Positions 42,795 through 52,515 of a stretch of DNA of 64,000 nt are shown here, piece after piece; the first letter of the stretch is position 1; each line of letters starts with the position of its first letter. The notes under the pieces are model-generated. The model did not search any database, was not told the DNA's origin, and saw nothing but the letters and a program-made list of their open reading frames with translations. The translations under genes were made by a program, and so were the position numbers. The DNA comes from Burkholderiales bacterium. Its GTDB lineage: Bacteria > Pseudomonadota > Gammaproteobacteria > Burkholderiales > SG8-39. The stretch lies in contig JADLAV010000061.1 in NCBI GenBank assembly GCA_020848075.1, positions 62,001 to 126,000 of the forward strand. The letters run 5' to 3'.

Positions 42795-43742
42795 TCAGTC
42801 GTTGAGCGCGACCTCCTCCGTGCCGAAAGCTGCCCGGAAGAGGTTCGCGGTGAGCGGCGCATTGCCGAATTCGGCGTCCAGGACACGCAGCAGCCCGCCG
42901 TCGGCGCAGCGCACGCACAGGCGGCCGGCGCGTGCGAGTAGCGCGGGCCCTGCGCCAGGGTCCTGCCGCTCGCCGAGATCGAGCGTGCGCAGGATTCGGA
43001 GCTCCTGGCCGCCGATGAAGGAGAAGGCGCCCGGGTAGGGCGGCGCCACCGCGCGCACGAGGTCGTGGACCGCGCGCGCGCTCCGCGTCCAGTCGATGCG
43101 GCCGTCCTCGGGCCGGCGGCCGCCGAAGTAGCTGCCTCGCGCGAAGTCCTGCGCGCGCAGCTCGGCGGTGCCGGCGAGGATCCGCGGCAGCGCACGATCG
43201 AGCGTGATCTCCGCGGCGACCGTGACCTTGTCGAACACCTCGCGCGCCGTGTCGTTCGGCAGGATCGGCACCGCCTGCTGGCCGGCGATGCGCCCGGCGT
43301 CGGGCTTCGCGACCATCTCGTGCAGCGTCGCGCCCGTCTCGCGCTCGCCGTGCAGCACCGCCCAGTTCACCGGCGCCCGCCCGCGATACTTCGGCAGGAG
43401 CGAGCCGTGCATGTTGAACGCGCCGCGTTGCGCAGCCGCGAGGAGCCGCGGTCCCAGCATTCGCCGGTAGTAGAAGGAGAAGATGAAGTCCGGGGCGAGC
43501 GCGCCGATGCGCTCGAGCACCTGCGGCGCGTTCGGATCCTCCGGCGCGATCGCCTGGATGCCGTAGGCGCCGGCGAGCCGCGAGACGCTTTCGAACCAGA
43601 TGTTCTCGCCCGGTGCGTCCTCGTGCGTGAGCACCAGCGGCACCCGCACCCCGTGCGCGAGCAGCACGGCCAGGCAGCGCACCCCGACATCGTGGTAGGC
43701 GAAGACGACGGCGGAGGCGGGCGGGGAAGACGGAGCGGACAC
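42795..43742 (-). CDS. UDP-4-amino-4-deoxy-L-arabinose formyltransferase (ArnA N-terminal domain as a separate protein)
   Basis: 315 aa. It uses 10-formyl-tetrahydrofolate to formylate UDP-Ara4N. Catalytic residues Asn110, His112 and Asp148 are present in FNMHGSLLPKYRGRAPVNWA and KPDAGRIAG. A C-terminal OB-like domain follows from about 205. It matches the first 305 residues of Escherichia coli ArnA. Its start lies 48 bp after arnC. The clean stop and the downstream ribosome-spaced ATG argue for a real split rather than a frameshift. Confidence 0.91.
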   Translation of the reverse strand: MSAPSSPPASAVVFAYHDVGVRCLAVLLAHGVRVPLVLTHEDAPGENIWFESVSRLAGAYGIQAIAPEDPNAPQVLERIGALAPDFIFSFYYRRMLGPRLLAAAQRGAFNMHGSLLPKYRGRAPVNWAVLHGERETGATLHEMVAKPDAGRIAGQQAVPILPNDTAREVFDKVTVAAEITLDRALPRILAGTAELRAQDFARGSYFGGRRPEDGRIDWTRSARAVHDLVRAVAPPYPGAFSFIGGQELRILRTLDLGERQDPGAGPALLARAGRLCVRCADGGLLRVLDAEFGNAPLTANLFRAAFGTEEVALND

Positions 43743-43790
43743 CGGGGAGCGGATCGTGATGGCGGCGACGCGCGATGGCGGCGATGCGCG

Positions 43791-44777
43791 CTAGCCGACC
43801 GACTTGACGCTGCGGCGCTCTTCCGGCGCCGCAGCGCGGTCCGCCTCGACCTCGAGCACCGCCTCGATCAGATAACGCGGACGCTGGCGCACCTGTTCGT
43901 AGATGCGGCCGATGTACTCGCCGAGGAGCCCGATGCCGAAGAGCGCGATGCCGAGCAGGAAGAAAGCGATGCCGAAGAGCGTGAAGAGCCCCTCGGCCTC
44001 GGGTCCGACGATCAGCCGGCGCACCGCGAGGTACAGCACGAATGCAAACGAGCAGACCGAGATCGCGATGCCGGCGAGCGAGAACACCTCGAGCGGCACG
44101 ACCGAGAATCCGGTCACCAGGTCGAAGTTCAGGCGGATGAGCTTGTAGATGGAATACTTCGTCTCGCCCGCCGCGCGCTCCTCGTGGCCCACCTCGATCT
44201 CGGTCGGGCGCTGGGCGAAGGTGTAGGCGAGGGCGGGAATGAAGGTGTTCACCTCGCGGCAGCTGTTGATCGTGTCGACGATCGCGCGGCTATAGGCGCG
44301 CAGCATGCAGCCCTGGTCGGTCATCCGCACGTTCGTGATGCGCTCGCGCACCCAGTTCATCGCGCGCGAGGCCGAACGGCGGAACCCGGTGTCCTGGCGC
44401 ATCCGCCGGATGGTCCCGACGTAGTCGTAGCCTTCGTCCATCTTCGCGAGGAGGCGGCCGATCTCCTCGGGCGGGTTCTGCAGGTCGGCGTCCAGCGTGA
44501 CGATGCGCGTGCCGCGCGTGTGCGCGAACCCCGCCATGATGGCGAGGTGCTGGCCGTAGTTGCCGTTGAAGAGGATCACGCGCGTGACGTCCGGCCGCCG
44601 CTGGAACTGCTCGGCTAGGATGGCGGCCGAGCGGTCGCGGCTGCCATCGTTGACGAAGATCGCTTCGTAGCGCACCCCGAGTGCGTCGAGCGCCGGATAG
44701 AGGCGCGCGAAGAGCGCGGGGAGGCCGGCCTCCTCGTTGTAGACCGGGATGACGACCGAGAGCTGCGGCGCGGCCAT
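43791..44777 (-). CDS. arnC: undecaprenyl-phosphate 4-deoxy-4-formamido-L-arabinose transferase
   Basis: 328 aa. A GT2 glycosyltransferase that moves the formylated sugar onto undecaprenyl phosphate. The start at 44777 (MAAPQLSVVIPVYNEEAGLP) fits the family. The metal-binding motif is TLDADLQNPPEE. Two membrane helices near 230-290 (VPLEVFSLAGIAISVCSF and LLGIALFGIGLLGEYIGR) anchor it. The next gene downstream is the formyltransferase. Confidence 0.92.
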   Translation of the reverse strand: MAAPQLSVVIPVYNEEAGLPALFARLYPALDALGVRYEAIFVNDGSRDRSAAILAEQFQRRPDVTRVILFNGNYGQHLAIMAGFAHTRGTRIVTLDADLQNPPEEIGRLLAKMDEGYDYVGTIRRMRQDTGFRRSASRAMNWVRERITNVRMTDQGCMLRAYSRAIVDTINSCREVNTFIPALAYTFAQRPTEIEVGHEERAAGETKYSIYKLIRLNFDLVTGFSVVPLEVFSLAGIAISVCSFAFVLYLAVRRLIVGPEAEGLFTLFGIAFFLLGIALFGIGLLGEYIGRIYEQVRQRPRYLIEAVLEVEADRAAAPEERRSVKSVG

Positions 44778-44793
44778 GCGCTGAGGCGATCTC

Positions 44794-45921
44794 CTAGCGT
44801 GGGTGGGCGCGGAGGATATCACGCACCGCGGTGCACACCCGGTCGACGTCGTCCTCGGCCATTGCCGGGAAGAGCGGGAGGGTGAGGATCGAGGCGCCCA
44901 CGCGCTCGGCATGCGGGAACTGGCCGGGCCCGTAACCCATCGCCCGGTACAGCTTGAAGAGGTGCATCGCGGGGTAGTGCACGCCCGACCCGATGCCGGC
45001 ATCGTGCAGGAGCCGGATCGTGTCCCCGCGCCCGATCGACATCTGCTCGAGCGGAAGGAGGATCTGGAACATGTGCCAGTTCGTGTTCGAGAAGTCCTCC
45101 GGCGGCAGGCCGCAGCCGAGGCTGCGATCGAAGCGCTCGAAGTAGCGGCGCGCGAGCACGCGCCGCCGTGCGGTGAATTCCTCGAAACGCGCGAGCTGCC
45201 CGAGGCCGATCGCGGCTGCGACGTCGGTCAAGTTGAGCTTGGCCCCCGCGCGCTCGACTTCCTGCTCGCCGTCGGGCGAGCGCACCACGCCCTGCAGGCG
45301 CAGCGTCTCGACGAGGCGTGCCTCGGCGTCGTCGTTCACCACCAGGCACCCGCCCTCGGCGGTGGTCATGTTCTTGTTGGCGTGAAAGCTCACCGCGACG
45401 AGATCGCCGAAGCTGCCGATGCGCCGGCCGCGCCACGTCGCGCCCATGCTCTGGGCGGCATCCTCGATCACCCGGAGGCGGAGGCGCGCCGCGATGTCGT
45501 TCAGCCGATCCCGGTCCACCGGCAGGCCGGCGAGGTCCACCGGGACGATCGCGCGGGTCCGCGGCGTGATGGCGCGCTCGATCTGCGCGAGGTCGATGTT
45601 CCGCGTGGCCGGGTCCACGTCGACGAACACCGGGCGTCCCCCCGTGCGCACGATCGTGTTCGCGGTCGCGACCCACGAGAGCGGCGTCGTGATCACCTCG
45701 TCGCCGGGTCCGACTCCGACGAGCTCGAGCGCGAGCTCGAGGGCGCCCGTGCCCGAGGCGAGGGCCCGCACGGGACGCCCGCCGAAATACTCGGACAGGC
45801 GCGCCTCGAACGCGCGCGCCTGCGGGCCGGTCGTGATCCAGCCGGAGCGCAGGACCTCGGCGACCGCCGCAATGGTCTCCTCGTCGATGCTCGGGCGCGT
45901 GAAAGGCAGGTACGGACGCAT
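44794..45921 (-). CDS. arnB: UDP-4-amino-4-deoxy-L-arabinose-oxoglutarate aminotransferase
   Basis: 375 aa. A PLP-dependent DegT/DnrJ/EryC1/StrS aminotransferase that converts the keto-sugar nucleotide to UDP-Ara4N with glutamate. The PLP lysine is Lys183 in FHANKNMTTAEGG; Asp154 in VIEDAAQSMGA contacts the cofactor. It begins MRPYLPFTRPSIDEETI. It sits between the small flippase gene and arnC with gaps of 10 and 16 bp. Confidence 0.93.
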   Translation of the reverse strand: MRPYLPFTRPSIDEETIAAVAEVLRSGWITTGPQARAFEARLSEYFGGRPVRALASGTGALELALELVGVGPGDEVITTPLSWVATANTIVRTGGRPVFVDVDPATRNIDLAQIERAITPRTRAIVPVDLAGLPVDRDRLNDIAARLRLRVIEDAAQSMGATWRGRRIGSFGDLVAVSFHANKNMTTAEGGCLVVNDDAEARLVETLRLQGVVRSPDGEQEVERAGAKLNLTDVAAAIGLGQLARFEEFTARRRVLARRYFERFDRSLGCGLPPEDFSNTNWHMFQILLPLEQMSIGRGDTIRLLHDAGIGSGVHYPAMHLFKLYRAMGYGPGQFPHAERVGASILTLPLFPAMAEDDVDRVCTAVRDILRAHPR

Positions 45922-45931
45922 GCCGTGCCGA

Positions 45932-46303
45932 TCAACTCCGGGCGACGACGAACACGCCGACGATGATGATCGCGATACCGACGACGCGCATCGGCGTCAC
46001 CGCTTCGCCGAACAGGTGCCACGCCGCGACGGCGTTGACGATGTAGCCGATCGAGAGCATCGGATAGGCGATGCTCACCTCGGTGCGCGAGAGCGCGAGG
46101 ATCCAGACGACGACGCTCACGACGTAGCAGGCGATGCCGCCGACGATGTGCGGCTCGCAGGCGAGCTTCAGCCCGACCGGTAGCGCGTTCGCCGCGCTGA
46201 ACTCGAAGCGCCCGACCGCATTGGTCCCGGCCTTCAGCAGGAGCTGCGCGGCGGCGTTCAGCAGGACCCCGACCAGCACGAGCGCGAAGCTGAGCGGCGT
46301 CAT
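45932..46303 (-). CDS. arnE: small EamA/SMR-type membrane protein, probable undecaprenyl-P-Ara4N flippase subunit (ArnE-like)
   Basis: 123 aa with four membrane segments (about 4-22, 45-62, 70-92, 103-120) and the SMR-like stretch SIAYPMLSIGYIVNAVAAWHLF. In Escherichia coli the lipid-linked sugar is flipped by an ArnE-ArnF heterodimer. Only this one subunit is in the operon, so it may act as a homodimer or its partner is encoded elsewhere. The start overlaps the arnT stop (ATGA). Confidence 0.82.
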   Translation of the reverse strand: MTPLSFALVLVGVLLNAAAQLLLKAGTNAVGRFEFSAANALPVGLKLACEPHIVGGIACYVVSVVVWILALSRTEVSIAYPMLSIGYIVNAVAAWHLFGEAVTPMRVVGIAIIIVGVFVVARS

Positions 46304-47946
46304 GGCTTCGCGACGATGACGCGGCGGGGATCCCGTGCAAGCACCTTCATCGGCAGTCCACGTTCTTGCCACTCGGGAAAATCGCGCGCGCGGATGAGCG
46401 CGGCCGCCCGCCCGGCGGACTTCCACGCCTCCTCGAAGGCGGCGCGGTCGGCGATGAAGTCGCGCGGCTCCCAGCCGATCGGGACGGCGAGCTCGTCCGG
46501 GTAGACCACCATGGTCGCGGTGCGCCGGAGATAGAAGAGGAGCGAATGATCGAACGTCTCCACCAGGAAGAACGGCGCGTCGGCCGGAATGCCGGGAGCC
46601 GCGCGCGCGACGCTATCATAAGCGGAATACACGGGCGAGAGGCGCTCGTAGGCCGCGGAGGCGAGCAGCACGCTCGCGAGTGCGCCGAGCGCGAGCGCGA
46701 GCACTGCCCCGGTCCGCCGGCCGCGCCACTCGAGCCCGGCGCTCGCAACGCTGCCCGCCGTGAAGGCTGCCGCGGCGGCGACGATCCAGGGGAGGGCCGC
46801 CTGCAGGAGCCCGGCCGGCAAGTCGTCGTCCGCCCAGCGCGGGACGAGGTGCGGGGCGGCGAGTACCGCGACGAGTCCGCCGATCGCCCCCACGACTGCC
46901 TGGGCGAGGATCCAGCGCCGGCCCGCGACCGCGAGCTCGGTGCCGATCAGCACGGAGAGCGCGGGCACCACCGGCAGGATGTAGGACGGCAGCTTCGAGC
47001 TCGACGCCGAGAAGAACACGAACACGACGCCCGCCCACACCGCGAGGAAGCGCAAGGGCCGGAAGCGGACGCCGGGTTCGGCGCTGGGCAGGCGCGCAAG
47101 CGCCGGGAAGAGCATGAGCGTCCACGGCACGAGGCCGGCGAGCAGGATGGGAACGAAGTACCACCACGGCGCGTAGCGCCCGTGCGCCCTGGTAAGAAAA
47201 CGCTCGAAGTGCTCGTGGACGAAGAAGAAGTCGAAGAATTCCCGATTTGCGAGCGAGACCGCGACGAACCACGGCACCGCGATCGTCGCGAAGACCGCCG
47301 AGCCCGCCAGCCAGTGCATGCGGCCGAGCAGCCGCCAGTCCCGCTCGAGCAGCACGTACGCCGCGACCGCGCCGGCCGGGAGCACGAACCCGATCAGCCC
47401 CTTCGAGAGCGTGGCGAGCGCCATCGCGGCCCAGGCCGCGACCATCCAGCGTCGTCGTTCCGCCGGCGTTGCCGGATCGCGCTGCGCCAGCACGAATGCG
47501 AACACGGCGATCGCGAGGAACGCCGCGACGCCCATGTCCAGGCTCGCGAAATGGCCGAGCCCCGCGAAGAGGAACGCGCTCGCCGTGACGGCAGCGGCGA
47601 ACAGGCCGACGGGCGGCCCGCGCACGCGATTCGCGGCGTACCAGGTGAAGAGGATGCAGGCAAACCCGGTGAGGGCGGTCCAGAGCCGCGCCGTCCATTC
47701 GCTCGGGCCGAATGCCGTGAAGGCCGCGGCGGTCGCCCAGTACTGGAGCGGCGGCTTCTCGAAGTACTGGTAGCCGTTCAGGCGCGGGGTCAGCCAATCG
47801 CCGGTGGCGACCATCTCGCGCGCGATCTCGGCGTAGCGTCCCTCGTCCGTGCGGAAGAGCTTGCGGTGGCCGAGCCCGGCGAACCAGGCCGCCGTCAGCA
47901 CGATGAGCACGGCGAGCGCGAGACCGCGCGACGCGGGAGCGGTCAC
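46300..47946 (-). CDS. arnT: lipid A 4-amino-4-deoxy-L-arabinose transferase ArnT
   Basis: 548 aa, the family norm. A GT-C (PMT/GT83) membrane glycosyltransferase that adds Ara4N to lipid A phosphates in the periplasm, lowering negative charge and giving polymyxin resistance. Its N-terminal periplasmic motif [14 protein letters not shown] contains Asp34 and Glu35. There are about ten to twelve membrane helices and a soluble C-terminal domain (about 440-548). It is the second gene of the operon. It lies 13 bp after the Mth938-like gene. Confidence 0.9.
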   Translation of the reverse strand: MTAPASRGLALAVLIVLTAAWFAGLGHRKLFRTDEGRYAEIAREMVATGDWLTPRLNGYQYFEKPPLQYWATAAAFTAFGPSEWTARLWTALTGFACILFTWYAANRVRGPPVGLFAAAVTASAFLFAGLGHFASLDMGVAAFLAIAVFAFVLAQRDPATPAERRRWMVAAWAAMALATLSKGLIGFVLPAGAVAAYVLLERDWRLLGRMHWLAGSAVFATIAVPWFVAVSLANREFFDFFFVHEHFERFLTRAHGRYAPWWYFVPILLAGLVPWTLMLFPALARLPSAEPGVRFRPLRFLAVWAGVVFVFFSASSSKLPSYILPVVPALSVLIGTELAVAGRRWILAQAVVGAIGGLVAVLAAPHLVPRWADDDLPAGLLQAALPWIVAAAAAFTAGSVASAGLEWRGRRTGAVLALALGALASVLLASAAYERLSPVYSAYDSVARAAPGIPADAPFFLVETFDHSLLFYLRRTATMVVYPDELAVPIGWEPRDFIADRAAFEEAWKSAGRAAALIRARDFPEWQERGLPMKVLARDPRRVIVAKP

Positions 47947-47959
47947 TCTCGGTGTCCGC

Positions 47960-48331
47960 TCACTCGAGGAGGAGGGCAGCGCCGACCTTGCGATCCTCGG
48001 CCACCAGGATATTGAAGGTGCGGCAGGCCGCCGAGACGTCCATGACCTCGACGCCGATCCCGGCGTCGATCAGCGGCCGGAGCACCTCCGTGGCGGGAAA
48101 CCGCAGCGTCGCGCCGGTCCCGAGGAGCACGATCTCGAGGGCGAGCGCGGCGAGCGGCACGAGGTGGTCGGGGGCGAGGGCCTCGAACGTCGATCCCGTC
48201 CAGTCGGTCAGGATCCGGTCGGGGAGTACCACCAGGCTGCGTGCATGCCGCTCGCGGTTCACGACGACGTACCCGACACCGTAGCCGGTGAAGACATTGA
48301 GCCCGGTCGGTGCCGAACTGTGCAGCTTCAA
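47960..48331 (-). CDS. Mth938-like domain protein (DUF498)
   Basis: 123 aa from a TTG at 48331. Compact alpha/beta protein of the Mth938/NDUFAF3-like family: [21 protein letters not shown] near the start, and [20 protein letters not shown] and [20 protein letters not shown] in the second half. The function is unknown in bacteria; the mitochondrial relative NDUFAF3 helps assemble complex I. Its position at the head of the Ara4N operon is the notable point. A TATAAT hexamer lies about 40 bp upstream. Confidence 0.85.
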   Translation of the reverse strand: MKLHSSAPTGLNVFTGYGVGYVVVNRERHARSLVVLPDRILTDWTGSTFEALAPDHLVPLAALALEIVLLGTGATLRFPATEVLRPLIDAGIGVEVMDVSAACRTFNILVAEDRKVGAALLLE

Positions 48332-48368
48332 GGAATTCCGAATTGCGGTAAGGGGTTAGAACCGATAC

Positions 48369-48374
48369 ATTATA
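48369..48374 (-). promoter_or_regulatory. candidate -10 element before the Mth938-arn operon
   Basis: Perfect TATAAT on the minus strand (48374-48369), about 38 bp before the TTG at 48331. No convincing -35 hexamer is seen at 16-18 bp, which would fit a promoter that needs an activator. The TATAAT in the 129-bp divergent gap might instead serve alaC on the other strand. Confidence 0.4.
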
Positions 48375-48460
48375 GGCCTTTTGCGCCGCGCCCCACCCCT
48401 GGGCGCCGGCGCGCAAGCGCTGCCGGGGTGGCAGCGCGCACTGGGAACGACTGCACCGGC

Positions 48461-49672
48461 ATGAGCGATTTCGAGCGCATCAAACGGCTTCCCCCGTACG
48501 TGTTCAACATCACCGGGGAGCTCAAGATGGCCGCGCGCCGGCGCGGCGACGACATCATCGACCTCAGCATGGGCAATCCGGACGGCCCGACGCCGAAGCA
48601 CATCGTCGACAAGCTGGTCGAATCGGTGCAGCGTCCGGACACGCACGGGTACTCGGTCTCCAAGGGCATTCCGCGGCTGCGCCGCGCGATCTGCACGTGG
48701 TACCGCCGCCGGTACGGCATCGAGCTCGACCCGGAGAGCGAGGCGATCGTCACGATCGGATCGAAGGAGGGCATCGCGCATCTCGCGCTCGCCACCCTCG
48801 ATCGCGGCGACATCGTGCTCGTGCCGAACCCATCGTACCCGATCCACATCTACGGCCCGGTGATCGCCGGCGCGGACATCCGTCACGTGCGCATGACGCC
48901 GGAGGTGGACTTCTTCGAGGAGCTCGAGCGCGCCATCCGCGAATCGTTCCCGAAGCCGAAGATGCTCATCATGAACTTCCCGAGCAATCCCACGGCGCAG
49001 TGCGTCGACCTCGGGTTCTTCGAGCGGATCGTCGCGCTCGCGCGCAGCCACGAGCTCTACGTGGTGCACGATCTCGCCTACGCCGACATCGTGTTCGACG
49101 GGTACCGGGCGCCCTCGATCATGGAGGTGCCCGGTGCGCGCGACGTCGCGGTCGAGTTCTTCACCATGTCGAAGAGCTACAACATGGCCGGCTGGCGCGT
49201 CGGCTTCATGGTCGGCAACCGCGAGCTCGTGGCGGCGCTCGCCCGCATCAAGAGCTACCACGACTACGGCACGTTCACCCCGGTGCAGGTGGCTTCGATC
49301 GTCGCGCTGGAAGGGCCGCAGCAGTGCGTGGACGAGATCCGTCTGAAGTACCAGAAGCGGCGCGACGTCCTCGTCAAGGGGCTGCACGAGGCCGGCTGGA
49401 TGGTCGACCTGCCGAAGGCCACGATGTACGTCTGGGCGCGCATCCCCGAGGCCTATCAGGCGATGGGCTCGCTCGAGTTCGCGAAGAAGCTGCTCGAGGA
49501 GGCGAAGGTTGCGGTGTCGCCGGGCATCGGGTTCGGCGAATACGGCGACACGCACGTGCGCCTCGCCATGATCGAGAACGAGGCGCGCACGCGTCAGGCC
49601 GTCCGGGGCATCAAGGAGATGCTGCGCAAGGACGGTCTCCTGCCCCGGCCGGTCGCGGCGATCGCCGGCTAG
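48461..49672 (+). CDS. alaC: pyridoxal phosphate-dependent alanine/aspartate aminotransferase (AlaC type)
   Basis: 403 aa. A fold type I aminotransferase; Lys238 in [16 protein letters not shown] forms the internal aldimine, and NFPSNPTAQ and [12 protein letters not shown] are the cofactor-binding stretches. It resembles Escherichia coli AlaC (YfdZ), which makes alanine from pyruvate. It directly precedes hom and thrC, an order conserved in betaproteobacteria, so in this setting it may supply amino groups for aspartate-family synthesis. The ATG at 48461 starts [16 protein letters not shown]; the open frame upstream is shadow sequence. Confidence 0.9.
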   Translation: MSDFERIKRLPPYVFNITGELKMAARRRGDDIIDLSMGNPDGPTPKHIVDKLVESVQRPDTHGYSVSKGIPRLRRAICTWYRRRYGIELDPESEAIVTIGSKEGIAHLALATLDRGDIVLVPNPSYPIHIYGPVIAGADIRHVRMTPEVDFFEELERAIRESFPKPKMLIMNFPSNPTAQCVDLGFFERIVALARSHELYVVHDLAYADIVFDGYRAPSIMEVPGARDVAVEFFTMSKSYNMAGWRVGFMVGNRELVAALARIKSYHDYGTFTPVQVASIVALEGPQQCVDEIRLKYQKRRDVLVKGLHEAGWMVDLPKATMYVWARIPEAYQAMGSLEFAKKLLEEAKVAVSPGIGFGEYGDTHVRLAMIENEARTRQAVRGIKEMLRKDGLLPRPVAAIAG

Positions 49673-49760
49673 GGGCGCCTCGCCGGGCGGCGCGGGCAGG
49701 CGCTTCGTGCGCGCCGGCGCGGGGGCGGCGGATTCGATCTCTCCAGGCAAGCGCAACACC

Positions 49761-51071
49761 ATGAAACCGATCAACGTGGGGCTCCTCGGCATCGGCACCG
49801 TCGGCGGCGGCACGTGGAACGTCCTCGCGCGGAACCGCGAGGAGATCTCGCGCCGGGCGGGCCGCGAGATCCGGATCGCGGCGGTCGCGGACAAGGACAT
49901 CGAGAAGGCGCGGCGGCTCGTCGGGCGGGCGGCCAGGGTCACCGCGGATGCCTTCGAGCTGGTGGCGAGCCGCGACATCGACATCGTCGTCGAGCTGATC
50001 GGCGGCTACACCGTCGCCAAGGACCTCATCCTGAAGGCGATCGAGCACGGCAAGCACGTGGTCACCGCGAACAAGGCGCTCCTCGCCCTGCACGGCAACG
50101 AGATCTTCGCGGCGGCGCAGGCGAAGGGCGTCATGGTCGGGTTCGAGGCGGCGGTTGCCGGCGGCATCCCGATCATCAAGGCCGTGCGTGAAGGCCTCAC
50201 GGCGAACCGGATCGAGTGGATCGCCGGGATCATCAACGGGACCTCGAACTTCATCCTGTCGGAGATGCGCGACCGCGGGCTCGCCTTCGAGGCCGTGCTG
50301 AGGGAAGCGCAGGCCCGCGGGTACGCCGAGGCCGATCCGACCTTCGACGTCGAGGGCATCGACGCCGCGCACAAGCTCACCATCCTGGCGGCGCTCGCGT
50401 TCGGCGTGCCGATGCAGTTCGAGAGCGCTTACACCGAGGGCATCGCCAGGCTCACGCAGGCGGATATCCGGTACGCCGAGAGCCTCGGCTACCGCATCAA
50501 GCTGCTCGGCATCACCAAGCGCACGGCAGAGGGGATCGAGCTCCGCGTGCATCCGACCCTGATTCCGGAGCGCAGGCTGATCGCGAACGTCGAGGGCGTG
50601 ATGAACGCGATCCTCGTCAAGGGCGACGCGGTCGGACCGACGCTCTACTACGGCGCCGGGGCCGGCGCCGAGCCGACGGCGAGCGCGGTGGTGGCCGATC
50701 TCGTGGACGTCACCCGCATGCACACGGCGGATCCGGAGAACCGCGTGCCGCACCTCGCGTTCCAGCCCGACCGCCTGTCGAGCGAGCGCATCCTCCCGAT
50801 GGAGGACGTGGTCACCTCGTACTACCTGCGCATGCGGGTGCTGGATCGGCCCGGCGTGCTCGCCGACATCACGCGCATCCTCGCCGATCGCCTGATCTCG
50901 ATCGACGCCATGGTGCAGCGGGAGCCGGGGGAGGGGGAGGAGCAGGTGGACATCATCATGCTCACCCACGAAACGCGCGAGCGGAGCGTGAACGAGGCCA
51001 TCCGCGCGATCGAGGACCTGCCGGTGGTGACCGGGCACGTCACGCGGATCCGGCTCGAAACCCTGCTGTAG
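49761..51071 (+). CDS. hom: homoserine dehydrogenase
   Basis: 436 aa, monofunctional with no aspartokinase domain. It reduces aspartate semialdehyde to homoserine. The nucleotide-binding motif is GLLGIGTVGGG (8-18), the catalytic Lys lies in HVVTANKALLALHG, and the substrate site in AGIINGTSNFILSEM. A C-terminal ACT domain (about 360-436, RVLDRPGVLADITRILADR) is the probable threonine feedback site. The ATG at 49761 opens MKPINVGLLGIG. Confidence 0.95.
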   Translation: MKPINVGLLGIGTVGGGTWNVLARNREEISRRAGREIRIAAVADKDIEKARRLVGRAARVTADAFELVASRDIDIVVELIGGYTVAKDLILKAIEHGKHVVTANKALLALHGNEIFAAAQAKGVMVGFEAAVAGGIPIIKAVREGLTANRIEWIAGIINGTSNFILSEMRDRGLAFEAVLREAQARGYAEADPTFDVEGIDAAHKLTILAALAFGVPMQFESAYTEGIARLTQADIRYAESLGYRIKLLGITKRTAEGIELRVHPTLIPERRLIANVEGVMNAILVKGDAVGPTLYYGAGAGAEPTASAVVADLVDVTRMHTADPENRVPHLAFQPDRLSSERILPMEDVVTSYYLRMRVLDRPGVLADITRILADRLISIDAMVQREPGEGEEQVDIIMLTHETRERSVNEAIRAIEDLPVVTGHVTRIRLETLL

Positions 51072-51079
51072 CGGGTCGC

Positions 51080-52501
51080 ATGCGCTACGTCAGCACCCGG
51101 GGCGGCATGGCGCCGCAGCCGTTCTGCGAGATCCTGCTCGAGGGGCTCGCGCCCGACGGCGGCCTCGTCGTGCCGGAGCGCTATCCGGCGATCGACCCGC
51201 TCACCCTCTCGAGATGGCGCCGCCTCGGCTACGGCGATCTCGCCTGCGAGGTGATCGGCCGCTTCGTCGACGACATCCCGGCGGAGGATCTGCGCGCGCT
51301 GATCGCGAAGACCTACACGAGCGAGATCTTCGGCACCGCGGAGATCACGCCGCTTAGGACGCTCGAGCCGGGGCTCCACATCCTCGGCCTGTCGAACGGC
51401 CCGACGCTCGCGTTCAAGGATGTCGCGATGCAGCTCCTCGGCAACCTCTTCGAGTACGTGCTCGCGCGGACGGGCGAAGAGCTGAACGTGCTCGGCGCGA
51501 CTTCCGGCGACACCGGCTCGGCGGCGGAGTACGCGCTGCGCGGCAAGCAGGGCGTCCGCGTCTTCATGCTGTCGCCGTACGGCAAGATGAGCGCGTTCCA
51601 GACGGCGCAGATGTACTCGCTGCAGGACCCGAACATCTTCAATATCGCGGTGCGTGGGGTGTTCGACGACTGCCAGGACATCGTGAAGGCGGTCTCCGGC
51701 GACGCGCGCTTCAAGGCGCGCCACCGGATCGGGACGGTGAATTCGATCAACTGGGCCCGGATCGTCGCCCAGACGGTGTACTACTTCAAAGGCTACTTCG
51801 CGGCCACGCGCTCGAACGAGGAGCAGGTGTCCTTCGCCGTCCCTTCGGGCAACTTCGGCAACATCTTCGCGGGGCACATCGCGCGGATGATGGGACTGCC
51901 GATCCGCACGCTGGTCCTCGCGACCAACGAGAACGACGTGCTCGACGAGTTCTTCCGCACCGGCCGCTACCGCGTGCGGTCGGCCGCCGAGGTGGTGCAG
52001 ACCTCGAGCCCGTCGATGGATATCTCCAAGGCGTCCAACTTCGAGCGGTTTGTCTACGACCTCGTCGGGCAGGCGGCGGGCGTGGTCTCGGAGCTCTGGC
52101 GCAGGGTCGACCGGGAAGGCGGCTTCGATCTCGCGGGCACGCCCTACCTCGAGCGGCTGCCGGAGTTCGGATTCGTGTCGGGCTGCAGCACGCACGCCGA
52201 CCGCGTGAAGACGATCTGGCGCACGCACGAGCGCTACGGCGTGCTCGTCGATCCGCACACCGCCGACGGCCTCAAGGTCGCGCTCGACTACCGCACGCCA
52301 GGCGTGCCGATGATCTGTCTCGAGACCGCGCAGCCGGCGAAGTTCGCCGAGACCATCCGCGAGGCGCTCGGCCGCGAGCCGGAGCGACCGGCGGGCTACG
52401 AGGGCATCGAGCGCCTGCCGCAGCGGGTCGAGGTCATGGATCCCGACGCCGAGCAGGTGAAAGCGTTCATCGCGCTTCACGCCGGAGGGGCCGCCTCATA
52501 G
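51080..52501 (+). CDS. thrC: threonine synthase
   Basis: 473 aa, the long (fungal/proteobacterial) form. It converts phosphohomoserine to threonine with PLP; Lys113 in GPTLAFKDVAMQLLG binds the cofactor. The N-terminal MRYVSTRGGMAPQPFCEI and GATSGDTGSAAEYALRG (phosphate and PLP binding) are typical. It starts nine bases after hom; thrB is not adjacent. It converges with mutS with only 14 bases between stops. Confidence 0.95.
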   Translation: MRYVSTRGGMAPQPFCEILLEGLAPDGGLVVPERYPAIDPLTLSRWRRLGYGDLACEVIGRFVDDIPAEDLRALIAKTYTSEIFGTAEITPLRTLEPGLHILGLSNGPTLAFKDVAMQLLGNLFEYVLARTGEELNVLGATSGDTGSAAEYALRGKQGVRVFMLSPYGKMSAFQTAQMYSLQDPNIFNIAVRGVFDDCQDIVKAVSGDARFKARHRIGTVNSINWARIVAQTVYYFKGYFAATRSNEEQVSFAVPSGNFGNIFAGHIARMMGLPIRTLVLATNENDVLDEFFRTGRYRVRSAAEVVQTSSPSMDISKASNFERFVYDLVGQAAGVVSELWRRVDREGGFDLAGTPYLERLPEFGFVSGCSTHADRVKTIWRTHERYGVLVDPHTADGLKVALDYRTPGVPMICLETAQPAKFAETIREALGREPERPAGYEGIERLPQRVEVMDPDAEQVKAFIALHAGGAAS

Positions 52502-52515
52502 CGGCTCCTGCGCGC

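Noticed and set aside
41714..43742. Frameshifted single arnA gene
   Set aside because: The formyltransferase and decarboxylase frames are separated by 31 bp, and each has a full-length domain, its own stop and a normal start. A frameshift would not give clean ends on both sides.
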